A stretch of 64,000 nucleotides of DNA from JANQOZ01 sp045106555 (GTDB lineage Bacteria > Pseudomonadota > Gammaproteobacteria > Xanthomonadales > SZUA-38), in contig JBGCET010000021.1 of NCBI GenBank assembly GCA_045106555.1, forward strand, positions 1-64,000, written 5' to 3'. The notes under the pieces were generated by a model. The model worked only from the letters and a program-made list of their open reading frames with translations, did no database searches and was not told the origin of the DNA. A program made the translations under genes and the position numbers. Shown in pieces: positions 9,786 through 19,086 of the stretch. Positions within the stretch are counted from its first letter, which is position 1. Every line of letters starts with the position of its first letter.

Positions 9786-12209
9786 ATGAATACCCTTAGC
9801 ACCAATGCTCGTCCCGATGAGCCAATTGCCCATGTCGCCAGCACAGGACCTGTACCACTGCTGGTCTTTGCGGTGATTGCCGTTGCCACGTTTTTCACTC
9901 TACCTGCCAACGCACAGTTCTCTCAGCGAGTGGGCGTGGCGGTGGTCACCGATGGCCCGGCCTACCAGCTTAAAGATGTTGAAAAAGTGTTCGTCGACGA
10001 ATTGTTAGCCCTGACGGACGGCGAGTTCACTTTGGATTTTGTCAATCTGGTCGCCGACTGGTCAGTGGACAGCGTGAATTCCGCCATGGCCAATGCTTAC
10101 CGTAATCCGGACGTCGATCTTGTGTTGGTGTTGGGTTTTGCCGCTAACCAGTTGGTGGTGTCGCGACAACAGTTTGCCAAGCCCACGTTTTTGCCCTTGG
10201 TGTTCAGTCCCGATTTGCTCAGCGCCCCATCACAGCAAAACCGTTCCGGGCGAAAAAATCTCAACTACCTGGCAGATCGGGTCCCTTTTGGTCAAGACCT
10301 GGCGTCTTTTCAGCGCGTGGCGCCGTTCAGCAAAGCGGTGTTGTTGTCCGACGAGGTGTTAATCAACGCGGTGCCCCAGGCGGTCTCGCTGGTCAGACGC
10401 CAGGCGCCGGAGGTGGACTTCACCTTCATCGGTCATGATGGTCGCGACCACCAGTTACTTGAGCGGATTCCTCTAGACACGCAGGCCGTAATTCTAGGAG
10501 GACTCCCGCGCATTCCCTTCGCGGACCTGGCCCGCTTGCTGGAAGGATTGACTGCCCGCCGGCTACCGAGCTTTTCTTTGGTCAGCGAATCTGAAGTTCG
10601 TCGCGGGGTGCTGGCATCGGACACGGTGCAAACCGATTACGTTCGCCTGGCACGGCGTAACGCGTTGAACATGCAGGCAGTTATGCTGGGCGAAACCGCT
10701 GAGGACCAGCCCATTGACTATGAGGGTAAACGCCAGCTCACCATCAATATGGAAACTGCGCGGAGCATTGGCCTATCACCTCGCTTTGATGTGCTCAGCG
10801 AGGCTGAACTCATTAATGCACAGCCACCGGCCCAGGGCCCGGAACTGACCCTAATTTCCGTAGCCCAGCTGACCCTGCAACAAAATCTGGACCTGGAAGT
10901 GTCCGAGCTGGACGTTCGCGTTGGTGAGCAAAACGTCCAATTTGCCCGCGCCAATCTGCTGCCTCAGGTCAACCTGGGCGCCAGTTACACAACGCGAAGG
11001 GACAACCCTGCAGCACGGGCTCCGGGCGCAGCAGAGCGTTCCACGGCGGGCTCTGCCACCTTGAACCAGTTGATCTATTCTGAGTCCGCTTTGTCTGGCT
11101 ACAGTCAGGAAAAATCCCTGCAGCAGGCCCGCGAGGCCAGCTTTGCAAGCGACCGACTGGATCGGGTATTGGATACCACCACCACGTTTCTGCAGGCCCT
11201 GCGCGCTACCAATCAAGTCAAAATCCAGCAGGACAACCTTGGTCTGACTAAGACCAACCTCGAACTGGCCAAGGACAGAGTTCAGGCCGGGTCAGCCAGC
11301 AACGCCGATGTTTACCGTTGGCAGGCGCGTCTGGCAACCGCCCGTTCAGCAGTGCTGTCAGCACAGGCGGCTCAGAGCCAGTCGTTCGATGCGCTCAATC
11401 GGCTGCTCAATCAGCCTATCGGTACCCCCCTGCGCCTACGCATTCCGGACAAAGGTACCCCCTTCCCGATTACCACCCAGGATTTTGATCAGCTCATCAA
11501 CAACCCGCGGCGTTTTGCCTGGTTTGTCGACTTCAACGTCAACCTTGGCCTGCAACGGTCACCGGCGCTGGCTCAGATTGACGGTCAGCTGCGCGCGGTA
11601 CAGCGCGACGTGGTGGCTCGACGCCGGGCGTACTGGGCTCCAGACGTCAGCCTTCAGGCTCGATACAACGATGCCATCAACGCTTCAGGTATCGGCTCCG
11701 GTACCGACTTTGATGAGCTCAACGACTGGAGCGTATCGCTGAACGCCAGCTGGCCACTGTTTGATTCTGGTGCCCGGCGGTCCCAGCTGGCCCGTGCGAC
11801 CCTGCAGGAACGTCAGCTTGCTACCCAGCGTGAGGCAACCGCCCAGCGAGTGGAACAAAATGTGCGTTTTGCCATGCATAACGCCAGCGCCAGCTACGCC
11901 AATATCGAATTGTCAGAAAGCGGTGCCCTGGCCTCTCGCCAAAACCTTGACCTGGTTTCCGATGCTTACCGCCAGGGAGCGGTCAGCATCATTGACCTGT
12001 TAGATGCGCAAAATCAAAGTCTGCAGGCCGACCTTAGCGCCAACAATGCGGTGCATGATTTCCTTATCGACATCATGAACCTGCAGCGAGCCACGGGAAT
12101 TTTCACTTTCTTGGAACCCATGGAAAACCAACAGCGGTTTACCGACAATCTACGTCAGTTCATTCAATCCCGGGAGGCGCAGTATCAAGCGCCAGGAGTG
12201 CAACCATGA
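9786..12209 (+). CDS. TolC-family outer membrane protein with N-terminal substrate-binding-like domain
   Basis: 807 residues. A signal peptide (hydrophobic 23-43, cut after PANA) is followed by two parts. Residues about 46-345 resemble ABC-type periplasmic binding proteins of the ABC_sub_bind family: GVAVVTDGPAYQ, DVDLVLVLG, and near residue 318 LTINMETARSIGLSP, which matches the VNLKTAKELGL segment of that family. Residues about 350-790 are a TolC/OEP channel with two long coiled-coil repeats (LTLQQNLDLEVSELDV; RQGAVSIIDLLDAQNQSLQA). Ordinary TolC proteins are about 430-500 residues, so this is a fusion. ATG 9786 has GAGGA upstream. Four-base overlap with the adaptor gene marks it as the outer component of the RND pump that follows. 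Confidence 0.85.
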   Translation: MNTLSTNARPDEPIAHVASTGPVPLLVFAVIAVATFFTLPANAQFSQRVGVAVVTDGPAYQLKDVEKVFVDELLALTDGEFTLDFVNLVADWSVDSVNSAMANAYRNPDVDLVLVLGFAANQLVVSRQQFAKPTFLPLVFSPDLLSAPSQQNRSGRKNLNYLADRVPFGQDLASFQRVAPFSKAVLLSDEVLINAVPQAVSLVRRQAPEVDFTFIGHDGRDHQLLERIPLDTQAVILGGLPRIPFADLARLLEGLTARRLPSFSLVSESEVRRGVLASDTVQTDYVRLARRNALNMQAVMLGETAEDQPIDYEGKRQLTINMETARSIGLSPRFDVLSEAELINAQPPAQGPELTLISVAQLTLQQNLDLEVSELDVRVGEQNVQFARANLLPQVNLGASYTTRRDNPAARAPGAAERSTAGSATLNQLIYSESALSGYSQEKSLQQAREASFASDRLDRVLDTTTTFLQALRATNQVKIQQDNLGLTKTNLELAKDRVQAGSASNADVYRWQARLATARSAVLSAQAAQSQSFDALNRLLNQPIGTPLRLRIPDKGTPFPITTQDFDQLINNPRRFAWFVDFNVNLGLQRSPALAQIDGQLRAVQRDVVARRRAYWAPDVSLQARYNDAINASGIGSGTDFDELNDWSVSLNASWPLFDSGARRSQLARATLQERQLATQREATAQRVEQNVRFAMHNASASYANIELSESGALASRQNLDLVSDAYRQGAVSIIDLLDAQNQSLQADLSANNAVHDFLIDIMNLQRATGIFTFLEPMENQQRFTDNLRQFIQSREAQYQAPGVQP

Positions 12210-13324
12210 ATCGCCAGCCAAGACCTCGGCATACCCTGTTCAGCCTGGTGTTTGTCGCCCTGCTTGGCGGCTGTGGTGACGACACACCGCCAGAAAACGA
12301 GCCTTCAATCCGCCCAGTGCGGGTGTTTACGGTATCGGACGATCGCCAGCAACGCTCCCGAACGTTTTCCGGCATTGCTCAGTCTACCCAGGAATCGCGC
12401 ATGAGTTTTCGCGTGAGCGGCACCCTGACGGAACTACCGGTGCAGGTGGGTGACCAGCTGCAAACCGGGGACCTGATCGCCCGTCTTAACCCGACAACGT
12501 TTGATCTGACTGTGCAGCAGTCTGATGCCAGTCTGGCTCAGGCGCTGGCGAACGAGCGCAACGCAGAAGCCAACTACACCCGGGTGAAGGAGTTGTACGA
12601 AAACACTAACGCGTCACGCAATGATCTGGACAGCGCCAGGGCTAACGCGGAGTCAGCGCGGGCTCAGGTTCGCTCCGCGCAAAAGGCGCTGGAAATTGCC
12701 GAGCTCAATCGCTCCTATGCCGAACTTAGCGCAGCATCCCAGTGCACCGTCGCCCGAATTGATGTGGAAATTAATGAGAACGTCAACAGTGGCTCAACGG
12801 TTGCCAGTGTGAACTGCGGCTCCGGCATCGAAGTCAGTATTGATGTGCCGGAAAGCCTCATTGGCGGACTGTCCCAAGGCATGGCCGCTACCGTCAGGTT
12901 TGACGCCTTACCCAATACGGTTATCAACGCCACGGTGAGCGAACTGGGCAGCTCGGCGGCCGGCACTTCGGTAACCTTCCCCGTGGTGGTCACACTCAGC
13001 GAACCCGTCGCCGCAGTCAGACCCGGTATGGCCGCAGACGTGGCATTTTCATTTGCCAGCAACCCGGCCCCAACCGCCGCCAACGCGGGGACATCGGTGC
13101 GAGTTATTCCGGCCGCTGCAGTCATTAATGACCCACAGGGCACCTATGTTTACCTGGCAGTGCCAGAGGGTAACGGCAACGCAAAAATTCAGCGAAGATC
13201 CGTGCAGGTGGGAGAACTCATCGCCGGCGGCATTGAAGTCACCCAGGGCCTGAGCAGCGGCGACCTGGTGGTCACTGCGGGAATCTCCGTCATACGTCCC
13301 GATCAGATTGTGCAGCTTCAATAG
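12206..13324 (+). CDS. RND efflux periplasmic adaptor, lipoprotein
   Basis: 372-residue membrane fusion protein (AcrA/HlyD type) that bridges the RND pump to the outer channel. The lipobox LLGGC (Cys23) predicts a lipid anchor in the inner membrane. A split lipoyl domain flanks a short coiled-coil hairpin (residues about 100-170, ANERNAEANYTRVKELYE). Beta-barrel and membrane-proximal domains follow (IPAAAVINDPQGTYVYL). ATG 12206 overlaps the TolC stop by ATGA, and the pump starts nine bases after this stop, so the three form one operon. The cargo cannot be read from sequence. Confidence 0.92.
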   Translation: MNRQPRPRHTLFSLVFVALLGGCGDDTPPENEPSIRPVRVFTVSDDRQQRSRTFSGIAQSTQESRMSFRVSGTLTELPVQVGDQLQTGDLIARLNPTTFDLTVQQSDASLAQALANERNAEANYTRVKELYENTNASRNDLDSARANAESARAQVRSAQKALEIAELNRSYAELSAASQCTVARIDVEINENVNSGSTVASVNCGSGIEVSIDVPESLIGGLSQGMAATVRFDALPNTVINATVSELGSSAAGTSVTFPVVVTLSEPVAAVRPGMAADVAFSFASNPAPTAANAGTSVRVIPAAAVINDPQGTYVYLAVPEGNGNAKIQRRSVQVGELIAGGIEVTQGLSSGDLVVTAGISVIRPDQIVQLQ

Positions 13325-13333
13325 GGGCTGGCC

Positions 13334-16300
13334 GTGAGCATTACGTCGTACGCTATCGAACAAGACCGGGTCACCGCCGTAGTCGTGGTGCTGTTAGTGC
13401 TGTCTGGCGTGCTGGCCTACCTGGCCCTACCCAAAGCCCAGGACCCAGGTTTCATTATTCGCACCGCCGTCATCTCAACCCAGTTGCCCGGCGCCAGTCC
13501 AGAGCGGATGGAGCAACTGGTCACCGACAAGATCGAAAAAAAGGCCCAGGAAATGCCCGAGGTGGACAACATCACCTCCGAGACGCGCACCGGTAATTCC
13601 GTGGTCTATGTCAACTTCAAAGAAAGCTACAAGCAGATGCGGCCCATCTTTGATGATCTGCGGCGCAAGATTGAGGACGTAACCCAGGATCTACCCAGCG
13701 GAATTACCGGGCCGTTTGTGAACGATGAATTTGGCGATGTGTTTGGCAGCGTGTATGCCCTCACCGGCGAGGGGTATACCAATGCCGAACTGAAAGACGT
13801 AGCTGATGAGATTCGCGATCAACTCCTGAAGGAACCGGATATCGCCAAAGTCAGTATCCACGGCGCGCAAACCGAGGTGGTTTTTGTCGAGTATTCCAAT
13901 ACTCGACTCACTGAACTGGGCATCACACCGCAACGGCTATCCGGCGTCCTGGACAGCGTCAATATCCTGTCCTCTGGCGGCAGCGTCGTCAGCGGTCGCG
14001 AGCGCATTGTGCTGGAACCTACGGGCAATATTGAATCGTTGCTGGATTTGCAGCGTACGGTGATCGAACTACCGGGAAATTCGGTGGTGTATCTGGGCGA
14101 CATTGTGGATATCAGTCGAGGCTACCAGGATCCCCCCGACAGTCTCACCTTCGTCAATGGTGAACGGGCCCTGGCGTTGGGGGTTTCACTGCGCGACGGC
14201 GGCGACATTCTGAAATTGGGTGAACGCCTGGATGCGCTGATGCCAGACATTGAGGCCCGCTATCCCTGGGGCATCAAGCTCAACAAGATTTGGTTTCAGG
14301 CCGACCTGGTCACCAAAAGCGTAGACGATTTTGCCAGCAATCTGCTCCAGGCCATTGGTATTGTGGTGTTGGTGATGATTGGGTTTCTTGGCCTGAGAAC
14401 CGGGCTGGTGGTCGCAGCACTCATTCCCACCACCATGATCGTGACCTTTTTTGTGATGCAGATGTTCGGCATCACCGTCAACCAAATATCCCTGGCAGCA
14501 CTGATCATTGCCCTGGGTCTGCTGGTGGACAACGCCATTGTGGTGGTGGAGTCAGTGCTGGTTAAACGCGAACAGGGCATAGGCGCGGTGCAGGCGGCGG
14601 TTGAGTCCGGCGCTGAGCTAAAAACCCCTTTGCTCGTATCGTCACTCACCACCGGCGCGGCCTTTATGCCGATTGGACTGGCTGAGTCGGCGGTGGGCGA
14701 ATACACCGCCGACATCTTTTACGTAGTGACCATCGCTTTACTGTTGTCATGGGTTTTCGCCATGACCATTATTCCCATGCTGACCACCTCTATGCTGAAG
14801 GTAAAACAAGTATCTGGCGGTAGCGGTGAACTTAGCTTGAGTCGCTGGCATGGCCTGTATCAACAGGTACTGCAGATGGTACTGCGCCAGCGGCTGTTGT
14901 TTTTGGGCATGGTCAGCGGGGTATTTTTCCTCGCCATCAATGGTCTGGGGCTAGTGCCTGCACAGTTTATCGCGCCGTCGGACGACCCGGTGTTTACCGG
15001 CAAACTGGAGCTACCGTTGGGTACCTCTATCGAGACCAGCGAGGCGGTGGTCTCGGATCTCAACCGGTTCTTGAACGAGGAGTTCTTTACCCCAGAAGGC
15101 GCCGAGAAAAAACTGCTTAACTGGATGACGTTTGTTGGCGAAGGCGGGCCGAGGTTTACCCTGGCATTGGACCCACCGGCCCGCAACCCGGCCAACACAT
15201 TTCTTATTGCCAATACCCTAGAGGGGCGCCACGTTACTGAGGTTATTGCTGCGGTGCAGCAGTATCTGTTTGAACGTCATCCGGACTTGGGCCATCAGCT
15301 GTCGCGACTGGAAAACGGCCCGCCAGTGGGATACCCCATCCAGGTCCGTATCTCTGGCCCGCAGATTGACGGTCTGTATTCCCTCGCCGATCGCATTACC
15401 GAGCAGCTGTACAAAGACTCTGGCATCGCATCAGTTAAAAATACCTGGGGACTGCAAACCAAAAAACTGGTGGTGCAGGTCGATCAGGAGCGCGCGCTCA
15501 GGGCCGGCGTCACCAGCAACGACGTGGCCTACTCGTTGCGAGCGGGCTTAAGCGGGATTGATCTTACCCAGTACCGGGAAGGTGACCAGCTAATCCCCGT
15601 CACCCTGCGTTCAGTGGCCTCTGACCGCCAGGACATCAGCAAACTGGATGGTCTGAGCATCTATTCGCAAACCAGCGGCACCACGGTGCCGTTAAAACAG
15701 GTAGCCGATGTTCGACTGAGTTTTGAACCGGGCATCATCGAGCGGCGGGACCGGGAGCGCACCATCACTCTCAAAGCCCAGCTAACCGCCGGCAAAACCG
15801 CCACGGAGATTAACGCAACATTCTTGCCCTGGCTGGAAGCCGACGCCGCGTCATGGAACGCGGGCTACGCGTTTGAGGTGGGCGGCGAGTCTGAATCGTC
15901 GGACGATGCCAATGCCTCTATTGCCGCCAAACTGCCCCTGGCATTGATGGTGATCGTGTTGCTGCTGGTGTATCAATTTAACTCGGTGCGCAGACCCATC
16001 ATTATTCTGACCACTATTCCTCTGGGGATGATTGGCGTGACGATCGGTCTGCTGGTGGCCCGTTCCACCATGGGCTTTTTTACTCTGCTGGGCATCATTG
16101 CACTGTCCGGCATCATCATTAACAACGCCATTGTGTTAATTGATCGCATCAAGATCGAAATGGACGAGTTAGGCAAAGACCCTCACGAGGCGGTGGTTGC
16201 CGCCTGCCTACAGCGCTTTCGGCCCATCATGCTAACAACCGCCACCACCGTACTGGGCATGATGCCGCTTTGGTGGGGCGGCACCGCGATGTTTAAACCG

Positions 16301-16402
16301 ATGGCGGTTACCATGATTTTTGGCCTGTTATTTGCCACCGCATTAACCCTGCTGGTGGTGCCCGTCTTGTACTCACTGCTTTTTCGGGTGAACTACCGGT
16401 GA
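13334..16402 (+). CDS. RND-family efflux permease
   Basis: 1022-residue inner-membrane proton-driven pump with the usual 12 helices and two large periplasmic loops. The N-terminal LPKAQDPGF and QLPGASPERMEQLVTDKIE are typical of the ACR_tran family. The TM4 relay reads LLVDNAIVVVE, with Asp399 followed by Asn400 instead of the AspAsp of AcrB. The TM10 site is SGIIINNAIVLID with Asn930-Asn931 where AcrB has Lys940. This puts it in a subfamily distinct from AcrB and closer to SwrC-like pumps. GTG 13334 has AGGGG upstream. It is cotranscribed with adaptor and channel. Substrate unknown; drug, lipid or metabolite export are all possible. Confidence 0.94.
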   Translation: MSITSYAIEQDRVTAVVVVLLVLSGVLAYLALPKAQDPGFIIRTAVISTQLPGASPERMEQLVTDKIEKKAQEMPEVDNITSETRTGNSVVYVNFKESYKQMRPIFDDLRRKIEDVTQDLPSGITGPFVNDEFGDVFGSVYALTGEGYTNAELKDVADEIRDQLLKEPDIAKVSIHGAQTEVVFVEYSNTRLTELGITPQRLSGVLDSVNILSSGGSVVSGRERIVLEPTGNIESLLDLQRTVIELPGNSVVYLGDIVDISRGYQDPPDSLTFVNGERALALGVSLRDGGDILKLGERLDALMPDIEARYPWGIKLNKIWFQADLVTKSVDDFASNLLQAIGIVVLVMIGFLGLRTGLVVAALIPTTMIVTFFVMQMFGITVNQISLAALIIALGLLVDNAIVVVESVLVKREQGIGAVQAAVESGAELKTPLLVSSLTTGAAFMPIGLAESAVGEYTADIFYVVTIALLLSWVFAMTIIPMLTTSMLKVKQVSGGSGELSLSRWHGLYQQVLQMVLRQRLLFLGMVSGVFFLAINGLGLVPAQFIAPSDDPVFTGKLELPLGTSIETSEAVVSDLNRFLNEEFFTPEGAEKKLLNWMTFVGEGGPRFTLALDPPARNPANTFLIANTLEGRHVTEVIAAVQQYLFERHPDLGHQLSRLENGPPVGYPIQVRISGPQIDGLYSLADRITEQLYKDSGIASVKNTWGLQTKKLVVQVDQERALRAGVTSNDVAYSLRAGLSGIDLTQYREGDQLIPVTLRSVASDRQDISKLDGLSIYSQTSGTTVPLKQVADVRLSFEPGIIERRDRERTITLKAQLTAGKTATEINATFLPWLEADAASWNAGYAFEVGGESESSDDANASIAAKLPLALMVIVLLLVYQFNSVRRPIIILTTIPLGMIGVTIGLLVARSTMGFFTLLGIIALSGIIINNAIVLIDRIKIEMDELGKDPHEAVVAACLQRFRPIMLTTATTVLGMMPLWWGGTAMFKPMAVTMIFGLLFATALTLLVVPVLYSLLFRVNYR

Positions 16403-16418
16403 TCGGGACGCTGCCTTA

Positions 16419-17087
16419 GTGGCCACAGCGCGAAGCAGACCGGCCCTGCTGTTTGATCTGGATGGCACCCTGGCAGATACCGCCCTGGACATTGCTTCAG
16501 CGCTGGACGCCACGTTAGCGGATTTGAGTCTACCGCTTGCCGGCATTGCCCAAACCCGTCAATGGATCGGCGGCGGCGCGCCGGCATTGGTTTCCCGTGC
16601 ATTGGATACTTTGGCGCCAGACTATGACGATCGCCAGGTCGAACAGGCATTGAATGTCTTCATGCACCACTACGAGCATTACAACGGAACCCATTGCAAA
16701 CTATACCCGGGCGTTGCGGACACCTTCAGCGAATTGCGAGCCAATGACATTTCCATGGCCTGCGTCACCAATAAACCCTACCGTTTTGCTGTAGCCGTAC
16801 TGGACAAGTTTGCCTTAAGCGATCATTTCACTTGCGTCATTGGTGGCGACAGCCTGGCCCTGAAAAAGCCCGATCCACTGCCCTTACATACCGCACTGGG
16901 CTCGCTCCAAGCCACGGCTGAAAATAGCTGGATGATTGGCGACTCTGCCACCGACGTGAACGCTGCACGGAACGCGGGAGTCAGGTCAGCCTGGGTCAGT
17001 TACGGCTATCACCAGGGACTAGGCCCTGCAGAGCTTGAGCCCGACAGGGTGCTGCAGGAGTTTTCCGAAGTTCTTGGGTTAACTTGA
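16419..17087 (+). CDS. gph: phosphoglycolate phosphatase-like HAD hydrolase
   Basis: 222 residues, haloacid dehalogenase superfamily with a helical cap. Motif I DLDGTLADT contains the nucleophile Asp, motif II is CVTNKP, the motif III lysine lies in LKKPDPLPL, and motif IV is IGDSATDVNAARNAG. The GVRSAWVSYGYHQG ending is typical of Gph, which dephosphorylates 2-phosphoglycolate released by repair of oxidised DNA ends. GTG 16419 lies 16 bases after the RND stop. Substrate is inferred from family likeness; pyrophosphatase PpaX-type activity is an alternative. The stop at 17087 abuts the end of the RidA gene on the other strand. Confidence 0.88.
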   Translation: MATARSRPALLFDLDGTLADTALDIASALDATLADLSLPLAGIAQTRQWIGGGAPALVSRALDTLAPDYDDRQVEQALNVFMHHYEHYNGTHCKLYPGVADTFSELRANDISMACVTNKPYRFAVAVLDKFALSDHFTCVIGGDSLALKKPDPLPLHTALGSLQATAENSWMIGDSATDVNAARNAGVRSAWVSYGYHQGLGPAELEPDRVLQEFSEVLGLT

Positions 17088-17546
17088 TCAGTCGGTGGCT
17101 ATCGCAGCGAGGCATTCAACCTCTACCCTGGCGCCGATTGCCAAGCCGGAGGCGGCAAGCGCACTGCGAGCGGGGAATTCGCCGTTGGGAAAATAGGTTT
17201 TGTACACGTCGTTGAAAGCGCCCCACTCATCAATGTTGGCAAGAAACACCGTGCACTTGATAATGTCATCCATGCCCAGTTTATAGCGGGCCAGCTTGGT
17301 CTTGATGTTGTCCATCGTTTGGCGAGCTTCGGCGCTTATGCCTCCAGGAGCCAGCGTTCGGTCGGGCCGGATTCCCACCTCTCCAGAAAGATACAGCACG
17401 CCGCCATAGGACACCGCTTCAGAAAACGGGTAACCCGCGTCGCCCGGCGACGGATGTTTTACGGGCTTTTCAGCAGCAGCGCTGAAGCCAACAAACAGCG
17501 CCAGAAAAATCAGGGTTTTGAGAGCCAATCGAACGTAGGTTTTCAC
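17088..17546 (-). CDS. exported RidA/YjgF-family protein
   Basis: 152 residues. A signal peptide (LKTLIFLALFVGFSAAAE) precedes a single RidA domain. The conserved segment PARSALAASGLAIGARVEVECLA holds the arginine that binds the substrate carboxylate in RidA enamine/imine deaminases. YGGVLYLSGEVG and MDDIIKCTVFLANIDEW are also typical. Most RidA proteins are cytosolic and about 130 residues; this one is predicted periplasmic, so its substrate probably differs from the classical PLP-derived 2-aminoacrylate. GTG 17546 has GGAGG four bases upstream. It lies 45 bases downstream of dnaB on the same strand. Confidence 0.88.
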   Translation of the reverse strand: MKTYVRLALKTLIFLALFVGFSAAAEKPVKHPSPGDAGYPFSEAVSYGGVLYLSGEVGIRPDRTLAPGGISAEARQTMDNIKTKLARYKLGMDDIIKCTVFLANIDEWGAFNDVYKTYFPNGEFPARSALAASGLAIGARVEVECLAAIATD

Positions 17547-17591
17547 GATGCCTCCAAGGAAAACTGAACTGGGCTGGGGCCCGGGACTTTT

Positions 17592-18950
17592 TTATACCAC
17601 CCGCAGCCGATCGGCGGCAAAGTTCTCAAACCGGGTGTACTGGCCAAGAAAGGTCAGCGGCACCATGCCGGTGGAGCCATTTCGCTGCTTGCCGATGATA
17701 ATTTCGGCTTTGCCTTTATCCGGACTGTCTTCGTTATAAACCTCGTCCCGATAGATGAAAGCAATCACGTCGGCGTCCTGCTCAATGGAGCCAGATTCCC
17801 GCAGGTCTGCCATCACCGGGCGTTTGTTGGGTCGTTGCTCCAGCGCACGGTTGAGCTGAGACAGCGCAATCACCGGCACGTGCAGCTCTTTGGCCAGGGC
17901 CTTGAGGGAGCGGGAAATTTCGGCAATTTCGTTGGCTCGGTTTTCACCGCTGCCAGGCACCTGCATCAGCTGCAGATAGTCGATGACGATTAAGCCAAGA
18001 TCGTGCTCTCGCTTCAAACGTCGGGCCCGGGCTCGAAGCTCAGTGGGCGACAGCGCCGGTGTTTCATCAATAAAAATCTTGGTGTTAACCAGCATGTTCA
18101 TCGCGGAGGTTAGGCGCGGCCAGTCGTCGTCATGCAGGTTACCGGTGCGCAGGCGCTGTTGGTTTATGCGGCCCAGAGAGGACAACAGGCGCATGACCAG
18201 CTGATGGGACGACATCTCCATGGAAAAAACCGCGACGGTGGCGCCTCCGGAAATGGCTGCATGCTCGGCTATATTCAGGGCGAAACTGGTTTTGCCCATG
18301 GCGGGCCTGCCGGCGACGATAATCAGGTCTGAAGGCTGAAGGCCGGCGGTTTTTTCATCCAGGTCGTTAAAGCCAGTGGCAATACCGGTAATGTTGCCAT
18401 CCATTTCGGTCAGGTATTCGATCTGCCGAAACGCTTCTTTCACCCCTTCTCTGACGTGTTCAAAGCCCGCCTGTTGGCGCGACCCCTTGTCGCGAATGTC
18501 GAAGACTTTTTTCTCCGCCACTTCCAACATTTCCGCGCTGCTGCGCCCCTCCGGATGGAACGCATCGCCGGCGATCTCGTGGCTGACGTCGATCAGCTGT
18601 CTGAGAATGGATTTTTCGCGAACGATCTTGGCGTAGGCCTTTATGTTGGCCGCGCTGGGAGTGTTGTTGGCCAGTGAGATGACGTAGCCTGCGCCGCCCA
18701 CCTGATCGGTGAGCTCATTGCTTTCAAACCATTCGCCTAACGTAATGGCATCACAGGGCTGGTCGTTTTGCCGCAGTTGGGCCACCCCCCTGAAGATGAC
18801 GCGGTGGTCACGTCGATAAAAATCGTCTTCCGTCACCAGGTCAGCGATTTGATCCCAGGCATCTGAGGTCAGCATCAAACCGCCGAGCACCGCCTGCTCG
18901 GCTTCTACCGAATGAGGCGGCACCTTAATCGACTCAATGTTAGCGGCCAT
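17592..18950 (-). CDS. dnaB: replicative DNA helicase DnaB
   Basis: 452 residues, hexameric 5'-3' helicase of the replication fork. The N-terminal DnaB_N helical domain (PPHSVEAEQAVLGGLML) precedes a RecA-like ATPase with Walker A GRPAMGKTSF around residue 215-224, Walker B LIVIDYLQLM and the DLRESGSIEQDAD arginine-finger region. Length is normal and no intein is present. The start codon at 18950 begins MAANIESIKVPPHSVEAEQ as expected. It follows rplI by 136 bases, in the common gammaproteobacterial order S6-S18-L9-DnaB. Confidence 0.98.
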   Translation of the reverse strand: MAANIESIKVPPHSVEAEQAVLGGLMLTSDAWDQIADLVTEDDFYRRDHRVIFRGVAQLRQNDQPCDAITLGEWFESNELTDQVGGAGYVISLANNTPSAANIKAYAKIVREKSILRQLIDVSHEIAGDAFHPEGRSSAEMLEVAEKKVFDIRDKGSRQQAGFEHVREGVKEAFRQIEYLTEMDGNITGIATGFNDLDEKTAGLQPSDLIIVAGRPAMGKTSFALNIAEHAAISGGATVAVFSMEMSSHQLVMRLLSSLGRINQQRLRTGNLHDDDWPRLTSAMNMLVNTKIFIDETPALSPTELRARARRLKREHDLGLIVIDYLQLMQVPGSGENRANEIAEISRSLKALAKELHVPVIALSQLNRALEQRPNKRPVMADLRESGSIEQDADVIAFIYRDEVYNEDSPDKGKAEIIIGKQRNGSTGMVPLTFLGQYTRFENFAADRLRVV

Positions 18951-19049
18951 CGCTGCCGCCCACTAAGCCGTGAAATGACAGATAACGCTTTGCAGGCCCA
19001 CACCCACAGCACCCTCCTCGAGGCTGACAGCCCAGCGGCCATCGCCCCC

Positions 19050-19071
19050 GCAGCTTGCCGTCCGAAGCTGC
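19050..19071 (-). other. hairpin between rplI and dnaB
   Basis: A perfect 7-base-pair inverted repeat, GCAGCTT / AAGCTGC with an 8-base loop, lies 16 bases after the rplI stop in an otherwise featureless 136-base gap. No T-run follows, so it is not a classical terminator. It could be an mRNA processing or stability element. Confidence 0.3.
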
Positions 19072-19086
19072 CTTCAGACGCAAAGC

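Noticed and set aside
17571..17591. GC-rich run then TTTTTT on the plus strand near the dnaB end
   Set aside because: Would terminate only plus-strand transcription, where no gene is read; stem is short with a wobble pair.
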